Assembly (NCBI GenBank): GCA_002482765.1
Contig: DLGP01000139.1
Span: 1-18,094, forward strand
Direction of reading: 5' to 3'
Length of the DNA: 18,094 nucleotides
From: Alphaproteobacteria bacterium UBA7691
GTDB taxonomy: Bacteria; Pseudomonadota; Alphaproteobacteria; Ferrovibrionales; Ferrovibrionaceae
This document shows, in pieces, positions 6,378-14,247 of this stretch; position 1 is the stretch's first letter, and every line of letters begins with the position of its first letter. A program made the position numbers and the translations under genes. The notes beneath the pieces were generated by a model. It saw nothing but the letters and a program-made list of their open reading frames with translations. It did not search any database and was not told where the DNA came from.

Positions 6378-7016
6378 ATGCGGCTTTATGGGTATTTTCG
6401 ATCATCGGCAGCGTATCGCGTGCGAATCGCGCTTAATCTGAAGGGTCTGGATTACGATCTGGTGCCGCTGCACTTGCAGAAGAACGAACATCTGTCGGCG
6501 GATTATGCCCGGCTCAACCCGCAGAAGCTGCTGCCGGCCTTGCAGGTGGGCGACGAGATCATCACCCAGTCTTTGGCCATTGTGGAATATCTCGACGAAA
6601 TGCACCCCACGCCGGCCTTGCTGCCCCAGGCGCCGCTGTTGCGCGCCCAGGTGCGCGCCATGGCGCTGGCGATTGCTTGTGACATCCATCCGATCAACAA
6701 CCTGCGCGTGCTGCGTTATCTGGTGCATGACATGGGCCTGTCGGAAGACAAGAAAAACCAGTGGTATCGCCATTGGGTGGAAACCGGCCTGGCTGCCGTG
6801 GAGCAGACCCTGACGAATAGTCCGCATACGGGGGCTTTCTGCTTCGGGGACACGCCGAGCCTGGCAGATATCTGCCTGCTGCCGCAGGTGTATAATGCCC
6901 GGCGCTTCAACAGTGATCTTTCCGGTTGCCCCACTGTGGTGCGCATTGCCGATCACTGCGCCACGCTGGATGCCTTTGCCCGCGCCGCGCCAGACAAGCA
7001 GCCCGACGCGGAGTAG
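6378..7016 (+). CDS. maiA: maleylacetoacetate isomerase (zeta-class glutathione transferase)
   Basis: Encodes 212 residues of a glutathione-dependent enzyme that isomerises maleylacetoacetate to fumarylacetoacetate, the step between hmgA and fahA. The N-terminal thioredoxin-like domain (1-75) opens with MRLYGYFRSSAAYRVRIALNLKG and has the GSH-binding QSLAIVEYL (64-72). The all-helical domain has the family-specific CDIHPINNLRVLRYL (101-115) and the DAFARAAPDKQPDA tail (198-211). The zeta active-site motif SSCxW appears here as SSAAY (9-13), retaining the serines but lacking the cysteine, as I recall for a number of bacterial homologues. The frame is open far upstream, through thiSG in antisense, but the ATG at 6378 with AAGGAG 10 nt before it is the obvious start. 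It lies about 4 kb from hpd-hmgA-fahA and leads a tight unit with the next two genes. Confidence 0.94.
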   Translation: MRLYGYFRSSAAYRVRIALNLKGLDYDLVPLHLQKNEHLSADYARLNPQKLLPALQVGDEIITQSLAIVEYLDEMHPTPALLPQAPLLRAQVRAMALAIACDIHPINNLRVLRYLVHDMGLSEDKKNQWYRHWVETGLAAVEQTLTNSPHTGAFCFGDTPSLADICLLPQVYNARRFNSDLSGCPTVVRIADHCATLDAFARAAPDKQPDAE

Positions 7017-7019
7017 GCG

Positions 7020-8081
7020 ATGTTGGCAAGGCGCCTGCTGCTGGGATTGCTGACTGCGCTTGCAGTGCTGGCGGTGGTGCCTGCTCCGGTGCAGGCCCAG
7101 GCCAGTACGGCGCCGCCCGGCAAAGCAGCCGCCATGCCAACCTTTTTACGTATCGCCACCGGTGGCGTCGCCGGGGTGTATTTTCCGCTGGGCAGCCTGA
7201 TTGCCCGGGCGGTGGCGGAAAGCGGCGGCGCACCGGATTGCCCAGCGCCCTTGCCGCAGCCCTGCGGCGTGCCGGGCCTGCTGGCGGTGGCGCAAAGCTC
7301 CAATGGCTCGGTGGCCAATGTGCAGGCGATCCAGGCTGGCGCAGTGGAGGCTGCTTTGGTGCAGTCCGACATTGCCTACTGGGCCTATAGCGGCAGCGGC
7401 GTGTTCGCTGGCAAACTGCCGGCCACACAGCTCAGCTTTCTCGCCCGGCTATATCCCGAGGCGGTGCATGTGGTGGTGCGGCGTGGCGCCGGCATCCGCA
7501 ATATCGCCGATCTGGCCGGGCGGCGTGTCAGCCTGGACGAGCCGGGTTCCGGCACGCTGGCGATGGCGCGCGCCCTGCTGGCCGCGCATGGCCTGAGCGA
7601 AGCGCGCGTGCAGGCCGAATATATCAAGCCGGAGCTGGCTGGGCCGCGCCTGATGGCGGGTGAACTGGATGCTTTTCTGTTTGTTGGCGGCTGGCCGCTG
7701 CGTGATGTGGCGCAACTGGCCGCAGAAGGCCGCATCACGTTGCTCCCGATCACCGGGGCGGCGGCGGCGGATTTGCTGGCGCGCAATCGTTTTCTCAGTC
7801 GCACCACCATTCCGGCCGGTGTCTATCCGGGCCAGGATGCGGTGGAAACGGTGACGGTGACGGCGCAATTGCTGGCGCGTGCCGATCTGCCGGAAAATTT
7901 GGTGGAAGCCGCGTTGCGCCAGCTTTGGAGCCAGCGCGGCCAGGATCTGGTGCGGGCCGGGCATCCGCGCGGTGTTGACCTGTCATTGGCACTAGCCTTG
8001 GAGGGGCGGGCGATCCCGCTGCATGCCGGCGCGGCGCGCTTCTACAAGGCGGCGGGCATGGCAGAAAGTGCCAGGCCCTGA
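7020..8081 (+). CDS. TAXI-family periplasmic solute-binding protein
   Basis: Encodes 353 residues. A signal peptide is clear: Arg4-Arg5, hydrophobic core LLLGLLTALAVLAVV (6-20), likely cleavage after an Ala near 26-28. The mature part is a TAXI-type (TRAP-associated extracytoplasmic immunogenic) binding protein: LRIATGGVAGVYFPLGSLIARAV (43-65), then GSVANVQAIQAGAVEAALVQSDIAYWAYSG (96-125), and a second lobe with NIADLAGRRVSLDEPGSGT (161-179). Two cysteines (74 and 82), in a Pro-rich loop, could form a disulfide. TAXI proteins normally feed a 4TM-12TM fused TRAP permease, but none is present here. The gene is 3 nt after maiA, and its TGA overlaps the ATG of the downstream histidine kinase by one base. 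It may therefore serve as a co-sensor for that kinase rather than a transport subunit. Ligand unknown; small carboxylates or glutamate-like compounds are usual for the family. Confidence 0.9.
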   Translation: MLARRLLLGLLTALAVLAVVPAPVQAQASTAPPGKAAAMPTFLRIATGGVAGVYFPLGSLIARAVAESGGAPDCPAPLPQPCGVPGLLAVAQSSNGSVANVQAIQAGAVEAALVQSDIAYWAYSGSGVFAGKLPATQLSFLARLYPEAVHVVVRRGAGIRNIADLAGRRVSLDEPGSGTLAMARALLAAHGLSEARVQAEYIKPELAGPRLMAGELDAFLFVGGWPLRDVAQLAAEGRITLLPITGAAAADLLARNRFLSRTTIPAGVYPGQDAVETVTVTAQLLARADLPENLVEAALRQLWSQRGQDLVRAGHPRGVDLSLALALEGRAIPLHAGAARFYKAAGMAESARP

Positions 8082-9481
8082 TGCCGAAACCCATCACCCA
8101 ATGGGGCTTTGGCCGGCGCCAGATCAGCATCGCCATTGTGGCGGTGGTGGCGCTGGCGATGGTGATCGGCGTTTATATACAGCAAAGCCTCAGCTCGATT
8201 GCGCGTGATCTGCCGGTAACCCTGCTTGATCAGGAACGCGATGCCGAAGTGCTGATCCGCGAAATGGCCAATCTGGCCTGGGCGATAGAATTCTGGCGCA
8301 GCGAGCCGGGCGAGACCAACCGCGAGCGGGTGCGTCAGCGGCTGGGTGTGGCGACAGAGCGCGCCGAGTATCTGCGCACCAAGTATAATCTTGATAATCT
8401 GGTGGGCGCTGCCGGCATGTATGCGGTGGCGCGGCCGGCATTGCAGGATCTGGAACGCTGGTTTGAGGATGGCGCCATGGGCCATGCCGCCGGCTCGCCC
8501 TCTGCCATGTGGCTGATGCAGGCCCGTGCCCGCGATGCTGAAGCCGGGCTCATCGCGCTGCTGGGCGAGGGCCGCGATAGCGCCCGCGCCCTGCTGCGGA
8601 TGCAGGAGGCGCGACTGGATCGTTTTTCGTTTGGCGTGGCGGTGCTGACCGCTTTCGCCGCCATGCTGGTGCTGGGCCTGGTGCTGCTGCTGTTTCGCCA
8701 GCGCCATATCCTGGAATTGAAGGAAGATGCTGAAACCACCCTGGTGGCCGCCAAGCGCACCGCCGAGGAGGCCAATCGCGCCAAGAGCGATTTCCTGGCC
8801 AATATGAGCCATGAATTGCGCACGCCGCTGAATGCCATCATCGGCTTTTCCACCATGATCAAGGATGAAATGCTGGGGCCGGTGGGCCAGCCGCGCTACC
8901 GCGATTATGCCGGCGATATCCATGCCAGCGGCGAACATCTGCTATCGATCATCAGCGACATCCTTGATCTTTCCAAGGTGGAAGCCGGCAAGCTGGAACT
9001 GGCCGATGATGAATTTGAGGCCGATGAGGTGATGCGCGCCGCGATCCGGCTGGTGCGCGAAAAGGCCGAGGCCAACCGGCTCAGCCTGATCCTGCGGCCG
9101 CTGGATCAGCGTGTGCGGCTCTATGCTGATCGCCGCGCCATTTTGCAGATTGTCATCAACCTGCTCAGCAATGCAGTGAAATTCACCGAGCGCGGCTCGG
9201 TGGAACTGAGCGGCGGGCTGACCCCGGAAGGCGGCTTTATCCTGCGCGTGCGGGATACCGGCATCGGCATGACACCGGGCCAGTTGGCCAAGGTGCTGGA
9301 GCCGTTCTATCAGGTGCAGAATGCGCTGACCCGCGAACAGCCCGGCACCGGCCTGGGCCTGCCGCTGGTGGATCGCTTAGTGCGGCTGCATGATGGCCAG
9401 TTGCGCATCGAAAGCCAGCAGGGTTTCGGCACCACCGCCAGCGTGGAATTGCCGGCCAGCCGCGTGATGCGTAATGGATGA
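8081..9481 (+). CDS. membrane sensor histidine kinase without receiver domain
   Basis: Encodes 466 residues. TM1 is at about 14-33 and TM2 at about 184-205, flanking a mostly helical periplasmic domain of about 150 residues (35-183). I see no HAMP domain; a charged helical, coiled-coil-like linker (206-236) leads directly to HisKA with FLANMSHELRTPLNAIIGF (238-256), phospho-acceptor His244. The HATPase domain has N box NLLSNAVKF (360-368), G1 RDTGIGM (391-397), F box LEPFYQV (406-412) and G2 GTGLGLPLV (422-430), so it should be an active kinase. The ATG shares its A with the TGA of the TAXI gene, implying translational coupling. No response regulator is in the window, so its partner is encoded elsewhere. 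A helical periplasmic domain next to a binding protein recalls TorT-TorS architecture; that comparison is inference. Confidence 0.93.
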   Translation: MPKPITQWGFGRRQISIAIVAVVALAMVIGVYIQQSLSSIARDLPVTLLDQERDAEVLIREMANLAWAIEFWRSEPGETNRERVRQRLGVATERAEYLRTKYNLDNLVGAAGMYAVARPALQDLERWFEDGAMGHAAGSPSAMWLMQARARDAEAGLIALLGEGRDSARALLRMQEARLDRFSFGVAVLTAFAAMLVLGLVLLLFRQRHILELKEDAETTLVAAKRTAEEANRAKSDFLANMSHELRTPLNAIIGFSTMIKDEMLGPVGQPRYRDYAGDIHASGEHLLSIISDILDLSKVEAGKLELADDEFEADEVMRAAIRLVREKAEANRLSLILRPLDQRVRLYADRRAILQIVINLLSNAVKFTERGSVELSGGLTPEGGFILRVRDTGIGMTPGQLAKVLEPFYQVQNALTREQPGTGLGLPLVDRLVRLHDGQLRIESQQGFGTTASVELPASRVMRNG

Positions 9482-9502
9482 TAGTTTCCGATTAAGTCTC
9501 GC

Positions 9503-9532
9503 GAGGCGGCGCCGCGCTGCCGCTATCGCCTC
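9503..9532. terminator. weak hairpin between convergent kinase and gph genes
   Basis: GAGGCG (9503-9508) pairs with CGCCTC (9527-9532), enclosing a smaller GCGGC/GCCGC pairing. No T-run follows in either direction, so a rho-independent terminator is only possible. The rest of the 131-bp gap shows nothing I can name. Confidence 0.2.
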
Positions 9533-9612
9533 ATACCCGTTTCATCTGGTGCTGCGGACCATCACCGGGCAGATGGCAATATTTATAACGCCATTCGGGT
9601 CGTCTGCCAAGT

Positions 9613-10281
9613 TCAGGCCCCAAGCGCGTTGAGCGCGGCGCGCAACTCGTCAAAATGATCAATCAGGCGGTCGGCGCCAAGCTCATGCGGCGGAATGCGG
9701 GTATAGCCGAAACTCACCACCACGCTGGGCAGGCCGGCGGCCTTGGCGGCGTTGATGTCGTTGGCCGAATCGCCCACCATGGCGGCCCAGCTTGCCGTAT
9801 TGCCAGCTGTGGCGCGGGCGATGGTGCCGGTGAGATGGCCCGGATCGGGTTTTTTCACCGGGAAGCTGTCGCCGCCCACGATGGCGTCAAAATGCCGCGT
9901 CAGATCAAGCTGATCCAGCAAGGGCCGGGTGAATTGCTCGGTTTTGTTGGTGCAGACGGCGAGGCGATAGCCATCGCGGCGCAGGCCTTTAAGGCAGGCA
10001 ACCACACCGGGAAACGGCCGGCTGGTGGCGGCGAGGTTGGCGCCGTAGTAAACAAAGAAGGCATCAACGGCGGCTTTGAACTGTGTCGGCGAGGTGATCC
10101 CGCCGGTGGCTTCCAGGCCGCGCTCCACCAAAGCCACGGCGCCATCGCCCACCATATGGCGCACGGCATCCAGGCCAACCGGTGGCCGGCCCTGGCTCTG
10201 CAAGGCATGGTCCAGCGCACCGGCAAGGTCGGGCGCGGTATCCACCAGGGTGCCGTCGAGATCGAACAGGATAACTTTCAT
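9613..10281 (-). CDS. gph: phosphoglycolate phosphatase, HAD superfamily
   Basis: Encodes 222 residues. HAD motif I is FDLDGTLVDT (6-15) with nucleophile Asp7 and acid/base Asp9. The helical cap covers about 17-85. Motif II is VCTNK (109-113), motif III has Lys144 in VKKPDPGHL, and motif IV is GDSANDINAAKAAG (170-183) with Asp171 and Asp175. KPDP and the DTAPDL after motif I are typical of Gph, which removes phosphate from 2-phosphoglycolate formed during DNA repair or oxygenase side reactions. Closely related HAD phosphatases such as pyrophosphatase PpaX or N-acetylmuramate 6-phosphatase MupP cannot be excluded by eye. The frame is open to 10362, but the ATG at 10281 gives the normal N-terminus MKVILFDLDG; no strong ribosome site precedes it. 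Divergent from glmU. Confidence 0.87.
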   Translation of the reverse strand: MKVILFDLDGTLVDTAPDLAGALDHALQSQGRPPVGLDAVRHMVGDGAVALVERGLEATGGITSPTQFKAAVDAFFVYYGANLAATSRPFPGVVACLKGLRRDGYRLAVCTNKTEQFTRPLLDQLDLTRHFDAIVGGDSFPVKKPDPGHLTGTIARATAGNTASWAAMVGDSANDINAAKAAGLPSVVVSFGYTRIPPHELGADRLIDHFDELRAALNALGA

Positions 10282-10290
10282 GATCGCTGT

Positions 10291-10330
10291 AACACTCGGA
10301 AAAACCTTGAAACAGTCGGAAAAACCTTTT
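10291..10330. repeat. two-copy 20-bp tandem repeat upstream of gph
   Basis: Units 10291-10310 and 10311-10330 are identical at 17 of 20 positions, sharing the uninterrupted core TCGGAAAAACCTT (13 nt). The 20-bp period is about two helical turns. It lies 9 bp before the gph ATG in the gph/glmU divergent gap. Could be a tandem protein-binding site or a small local duplication. Confidence 0.6.
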
Positions 10331-10358
10331 GATTTCCGGCACAGCCCAAGGATATGAG
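10329..10358 (+). promoter_or_regulatory. weak candidate promoter for the glmU operon
   Basis: TTGATT (10329-10334) and TATGAG (10353-10358) are separated by 18 bp, each matching the sigma-70 consensus at 4 of 6. Transcription would start near 10366, about 67 nt before the glmU ATG. The -35 box touches the end of the 20-bp tandem repeat. Low confidence because both boxes are imperfect. Confidence 0.25.
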
Positions 10359-10432
10359 ACAACCAATCCCGGCCCAGGCTGACCCGCCCGCGCCGATCTT
10401 TTCTGTTTCTCGGTTTTAAACGGCATTACATC

Positions 10433-11806
10433 ATGGCGAAACACTCTTTGGCGGTAATTGTGCTGGCGGCGGGGCAGGGTACGCGGATGCGGTCGGCCTT
10501 GCCCAAGGTGCTGCATCCGGTGGCCGGCCTGCCGATGGTGCGGCATGTGCTGAATGCCGCAGCCATGTTCAAGCCGGAACGCAGCATCGTTGTGTTGGCG
10601 CCGGGCATGGAACAGGTGGCCAAGGCGGTGGCGCCAGCAACCATCGCCATCCAGCAACAGCCGCTCGGCACCGGCCATGCAGTGCAGGCAGCGCTGCCGG
10701 CGCTGAAGGGCTTCACGGGCGATGTGCTGGTGCTGTTTGGCGACACGCCGATGCTGACCACCGCCAGCTTGAAGGCGTTGCTGGCGGCGCGGCGCGGCAA
10801 GGGCCGTTCAGAGGCAGACGGGCCGGCTGTGGTGGTGAGCGGCTTCCGCCCCGCCGATCCGGCGGCCTATGGCCGGCTGGTGCTGGATGCCAAGGGCGAG
10901 CTTGAGGCCATCGTGGAATACAAGGATGCCACGCCGGAGCAGCGCGCCATCGGCTTCTGCAATGGCGGCGTGATGCTGCTGGACGGCGCCCGCCTGCCGG
11001 GTTTGCTGAAGCGGCTGGATAACAACAATGCCAAGGGCGAATATTATCTCACCGATCTGGTGCAACTGGCGCGCACCAAGGGCTGGGCCTGCCGCGCCGT
11101 CGAGGTTTCCGAGATCGACGTGATGGGCGTGAACAACCGCGCCGAACTGGCCCTGGCGGAAGCGCGCATGCAGGCCAGGCTGCGCGCCGCCGCGCTGGAA
11201 GCCGGCGTCACCATGACCGCGCCGGAAACGGTGTATCTGCGTGCTGATACAAGGCTTGGCCGCGATGTCAGCATCGAGCCGCATGTGGTGTTTGGCGCCG
11301 ATGTTGAGATCGGCGATAACGTGACAATCCGCGCCTTCAGCCATATCGAGGGCGCGCGTGTGGCCGCTGGTGCCATTCTTGGCCCCTATGCGCGGCTGCG
11401 GCCCGGCGCCGATATCGGGCCTGAGGCGCATATCGGCAATTTTGTCGAGATCAAGCAGGCGCGGGTGGAAGCCGGCGCCAAGGTGAACCACCTGACTTAT
11501 ATCGGCGATGCCCGCATCGGCGCCAAGGCCAATATTGGCGCCGGCACCATCACCTGCAATTATGATGGCTTTAACAAGAGCCACACCGATATCGGCGCGG
11601 GGGCCTTCATCGGCTCGAATTCGGCATTGGTGGCGCCGGTAAGGATCGGCGATGGCGCCATTGTGGCGGCCGGCAGCACCATCACCGGCGATGTGCCTGC
11701 CGATGCCATGGCGCTGGCGCGTGGCCGGCAGGAAAACAAGCTTGGCCTGGCCGGGCGTTTTCGCGCCCAGCAGTCCAAGAAAAAGCAGCAGACCAAATCC
11801 AAATAA
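10433..11806 (+). CDS. glmU: bifunctional N-acetylglucosamine-1-phosphate uridyltransferase / glucosamine-1-phosphate acetyltransferase
   Basis: Encodes 457 residues. The N-terminal pyrophosphorylase domain (1 to about 236) has the nucleotide loop LAAGQGTRMRSALPKVL (11-27), the metal aspartate in FGDTP (Asp104), GEYYLTDLV (202-210) and GVNNR with Asn234. The C-terminal left-handed beta-helix (about 250-430) shows hexapeptide repeats such as IGDNVTI and IGAKANIGAGTITCNYDG, and carries the acetyltransferase base His353 in VNHLTYIGDA. It makes UDP-GlcNAc from GlcN-1-P, acetyl-CoA and UTP for peptidoglycan and lipopolysaccharide in the cytoplasm. Length matches the family. The C-terminus ends in a Lys/Gln-rich tail (KKKQQTKSK). 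It is followed 30 nt later by glmS, which supplies the upstream intermediate. The ATG has no obvious Shine-Dalgarno but begins the canonical N-terminus. Confidence 0.97.
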   Translation: MAKHSLAVIVLAAGQGTRMRSALPKVLHPVAGLPMVRHVLNAAAMFKPERSIVVLAPGMEQVAKAVAPATIAIQQQPLGTGHAVQAALPALKGFTGDVLVLFGDTPMLTTASLKALLAARRGKGRSEADGPAVVVSGFRPADPAAYGRLVLDAKGELEAIVEYKDATPEQRAIGFCNGGVMLLDGARLPGLLKRLDNNNAKGEYYLTDLVQLARTKGWACRAVEVSEIDVMGVNNRAELALAEARMQARLRAAALEAGVTMTAPETVYLRADTRLGRDVSIEPHVVFGADVEIGDNVTIRAFSHIEGARVAAGAILGPYARLRPGADIGPEAHIGNFVEIKQARVEAGAKVNHLTYIGDARIGAKANIGAGTITCNYDGFNKSHTDIGAGAFIGSNSALVAPVRIGDGAIVAAGSTITGDVPADAMALARGRQENKLGLAGRFRAQQSKKKQQTKSK

Positions 11807-11836
11807 TCTCCCTCAGTTCTTTTCAGGAGTAGCTCC

Positions 11837-13660
11837 ATGTGCGGAATAGTCGGCGTTCTCGGCAATCGCGACGTTGTGCCTTTGCTGGTCGACGGCCTGA
11901 AGCGGCTGGAATATCGCGGTTATGATTCAGCCGGGATTGCCACGCTGGTGGATGGCGCCATTGAACGCCGCCGCGCCGAAGGCAAGATCGCCCGGCTGGA
12001 AGCGCGGCTGGGCGAGGCGCCGTTGCACGGCAATAGCGGCATCGCGCATACCCGCTGGGCCACCCATGGCGCGCCCAACGAAACCAACGCGCATCCGCAT
12101 GCCACGGCGCGCGTGGCTTTGGTGCATAACGGCATCATCGAGAATTACCGCGAGATCGGCCAGGAACTGGCCGCCAAGGGCCATGTCTTTATCGGCCAGA
12201 CCGATACCGAAGTGGCGGTGCATCTGATTGACGACAACCTGCAAGCCGGCATGGAGCCGGAAGCCGCCGTGCTGGCGGCTTTGCAGCGCATGCGCGGCGC
12301 CTTTGCGCTGGGCATCCTGTTTCGCGGCGAGACCGACCTGCTGATCGGCGCGCGGCGCGGCGCGCCGCTGGCAGTGGGCTTCGGCAATGGCGAGATGTTC
12401 CTTGGCTCGGATGCGCTGGCTTTGGCGCCGCTGACTGATCGCATCGCCTATCTGGAAGAGGGCGATTGTGTGGTGCTGCGCCGCACCGGGGCGCGTTTCA
12501 TCGATGCCGATGGCAAAGTGGTTGAACGGACCATCCGGCCCACCGCGATCAGCGGCGCCATGATCGGCAAGGGCAATTACCGCCATTACATGCAGAAGGA
12601 AATCTACGAGCAGCCGGCGGTGCTGGGCGACACCATCAACAATGTGGTCAGCCCGATTGACCGCTCGATCCATCTGCCGGAATTGGGCCTTGATCTTGCC
12701 GCGCTGCGCCGTATCACCATTATCGCCTGCGGCACATCATACTATGCCGGCCTGGTGGCGAAATACTGGCTGGAGCGCTATGCGCGGGTGAATGTGGAAG
12801 TGGATGTGGCTTCCGAATACCGCTATCGCGAAAGCCCGGTGGATGCTGATGGCTTGGCCATCTTCATCTCGCAATCCGGCGAAACCGCCGACACGCTGGC
12901 GGCTTTGCGGTATGTGAAGCAGCATGGTGGCCGCACCCTGGCCATTGTGAACGTGCCGGAAAGCAGCATGGCGCGTGAAGCCGATGCGATGCTGCAAACC
13001 AAGGCGGGGCCGGAAATCGGCGTGGCTTCCACCAAGGCCTTCACCTGCCAGCTTGGCACCCTGGCGGCGGTGGCGCTGGCGGTGGCGCAGGCGCGCGGTG
13101 CCTTGCCGGCCGAAGAAGTGGCCCGTCTGGTGGGCGCGCTGACCGAGATTCCGTCGCGCATGTCGGAAGTGCTGAACCATGACGAAGCGCTGCATGCCCT
13201 GGCCGAGCGCATCATGGACAAGCGCGATGTGCTCTATATCGGCCGTGGCGCCTGCTATCCGCTGGCCATGGAAGGCGCGCTCAAGCTGAAGGAAATCTCC
13301 TACATTCATGCCGAGGGCTATGCCGCCGGTGAATTGAAGCATGGCCCGATTGCGCTGATTGATGAAAGCGTGCCGGTGATTGTGATCGCGCCGAGCGATG
13401 CTTTGTTTGAGAAGACCATTTCCAACATGCAGGAAGTGATGGCGCGGGGCGGCCAGGTGATTTTCCTGTCTGACCATGTTGGCATGGCGCATATTGATCC
13501 CGCTGCCGCCGCCACGGTGGAACTGCCGCTGGTAGACCCCTTTGTGGCGCCGATCCTGTATGCTATTCCGGTGCAGTTGCTGGCCTATCATGTTGCGGTG
13601 CTGAAAGGCACCGATGTGGATCAGCCGCGTAATCTGGCCAAATCAGTCACGGTGGAATGA
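11837..13660 (+). CDS. glmS: glutamine--fructose-6-phosphate aminotransferase (isomerizing)
   Basis: Encodes 607 residues, essentially the E. coli length. The glutaminase domain (about 2-225) begins MCGIVGVLG, exposing Cys2 as nucleophile after Met removal, with RWATHG (73-78) and HNGIIENY (97-104). Two SIS sugar-isomerase domains follow: CGTSYYAG (298-305), SQSGETADT (345-353) and ASTKAFTCQ (397-405) in the first; LKEISYIHAEGYAAGELKHGP (484-504) in the second. The C-terminal tail KGTDVDQPRNLAKSVTVE closes the active site. It makes glucosamine-6-phosphate, the committed step to UDP-GlcNAc. Start supported by AGGAG 7 nt upstream. Only 30 nt separates it from glmU, so there is no room for a glmS ribozyme. 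Its stop codon overlaps the start of the next gene. Confidence 0.98.
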   Translation: MCGIVGVLGNRDVVPLLVDGLKRLEYRGYDSAGIATLVDGAIERRRAEGKIARLEARLGEAPLHGNSGIAHTRWATHGAPNETNAHPHATARVALVHNGIIENYREIGQELAAKGHVFIGQTDTEVAVHLIDDNLQAGMEPEAAVLAALQRMRGAFALGILFRGETDLLIGARRGAPLAVGFGNGEMFLGSDALALAPLTDRIAYLEEGDCVVLRRTGARFIDADGKVVERTIRPTAISGAMIGKGNYRHYMQKEIYEQPAVLGDTINNVVSPIDRSIHLPELGLDLAALRRITIIACGTSYYAGLVAKYWLERYARVNVEVDVASEYRYRESPVDADGLAIFISQSGETADTLAALRYVKQHGGRTLAIVNVPESSMAREADAMLQTKAGPEIGVASTKAFTCQLGTLAAVALAVAQARGALPAEEVARLVGALTEIPSRMSEVLNHDEALHALAERIMDKRDVLYIGRGACYPLAMEGALKLKEISYIHAEGYAAGELKHGPIALIDESVPVIVIAPSDALFEKTISNMQEVMARGGQVIFLSDHVGMAHIDPAAAATVELPLVDPFVAPILYAIPVQLLAYHVAVLKGTDVDQPRNLAKSVTVE

Positions 13661-14235
13661 TGAGCACGCTCAAACTTGGCCTGCTGCCTTTTGAAGTCAG
13701 TGTCTGCGGCGTCAGCGAATTGCCCAATTTCGCCGGCCAGGTTTCGCATGTCATCGGCATCCTCGATCCCGGCACGGCGCGGCCATCGGCCTATGCCGAG
13801 CTTGGTGCCGGGCATCACAGCGAATTCCGCTTCCACGATATTGTCACCCCCGATCCGCTCAGGCTGGCGCCAAGCCCGGCCGATGTGGCGGCGGTGATTG
13901 CTGCCTGCGAAGCGGTGCTGGATTCAGGCCCCGGCCATGTGCTGGTGCATTGCTGGGCCGGCATCTCACGCTCCACCGCCACCGCCACGATCCTGATGGC
14001 GTTGCGCAACAAGGGCCGCGAGGCCGATATATTCGCGGCATTGGCGGCAATCCGGCCGCGCTCCTGGCCCAACAGCCTGATGATCCGCCAGGCCGACCGC
14101 ATGCTGGGCCATGGCGGCGCCCTTGTCGCGGCAATGGAGGCGCACCATCTCTCCGTAGCCCGCCAGCATGCCGATATGCGCGACCTTATGCATGCCGTGG
14201 GGCGCGGCCATGAAGTGCCGGCATCCCTGCAATAA
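13657..14235 (+). CDS. dual-specificity-like protein tyrosine phosphatase
   Basis: Encodes 192 residues (or 191 from the second ATG at 13660). The signature CX5R loop is explicit: VHCWAGISRSTATA (97-110), with nucleophile Cys99 and phosphate-binding Arg105. An Asp in FRFHDIVTP (Asp61) is a candidate general acid. A helical region follows, with RPRSWPNSLMIRQADRML (133-150), and then a C-terminal helical extension to 192 that I do not recognise. This resembles the predicted tyrosine phosphatases common in alphaproteobacteria; substrates are not established to my knowledge. The ATG overlaps the glmS stop in an ATGA arrangement, so translation is probably coupled to glmS. It is followed by gor after 12 nt. 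No signal peptide, so cytoplasmic. Which of the two adjacent ATGs is used is not decidable. Confidence 0.85.
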   Translation: MMSTLKLGLLPFEVSVCGVSELPNFAGQVSHVIGILDPGTARPSAYAELGAGHHSEFRFHDIVTPDPLRLAPSPADVAAVIAACEAVLDSGPGHVLVHCWAGISRSTATATILMALRNKGREADIFAALAAIRPRSWPNSLMIRQADRMLGHGGALVAAMEAHHLSVARQHADMRDLMHAVGRGHEVPASLQ

Positions 14236-14247
14236 GGCTTGAACCCG

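Noticed and set aside
11807..11836. glmS ribozyme or leader control upstream of glmS
   Set aside because: Only 30 nt separate glmU and glmS, far too short for the ribozyme, which is also known mainly from Gram-positive bacteria.
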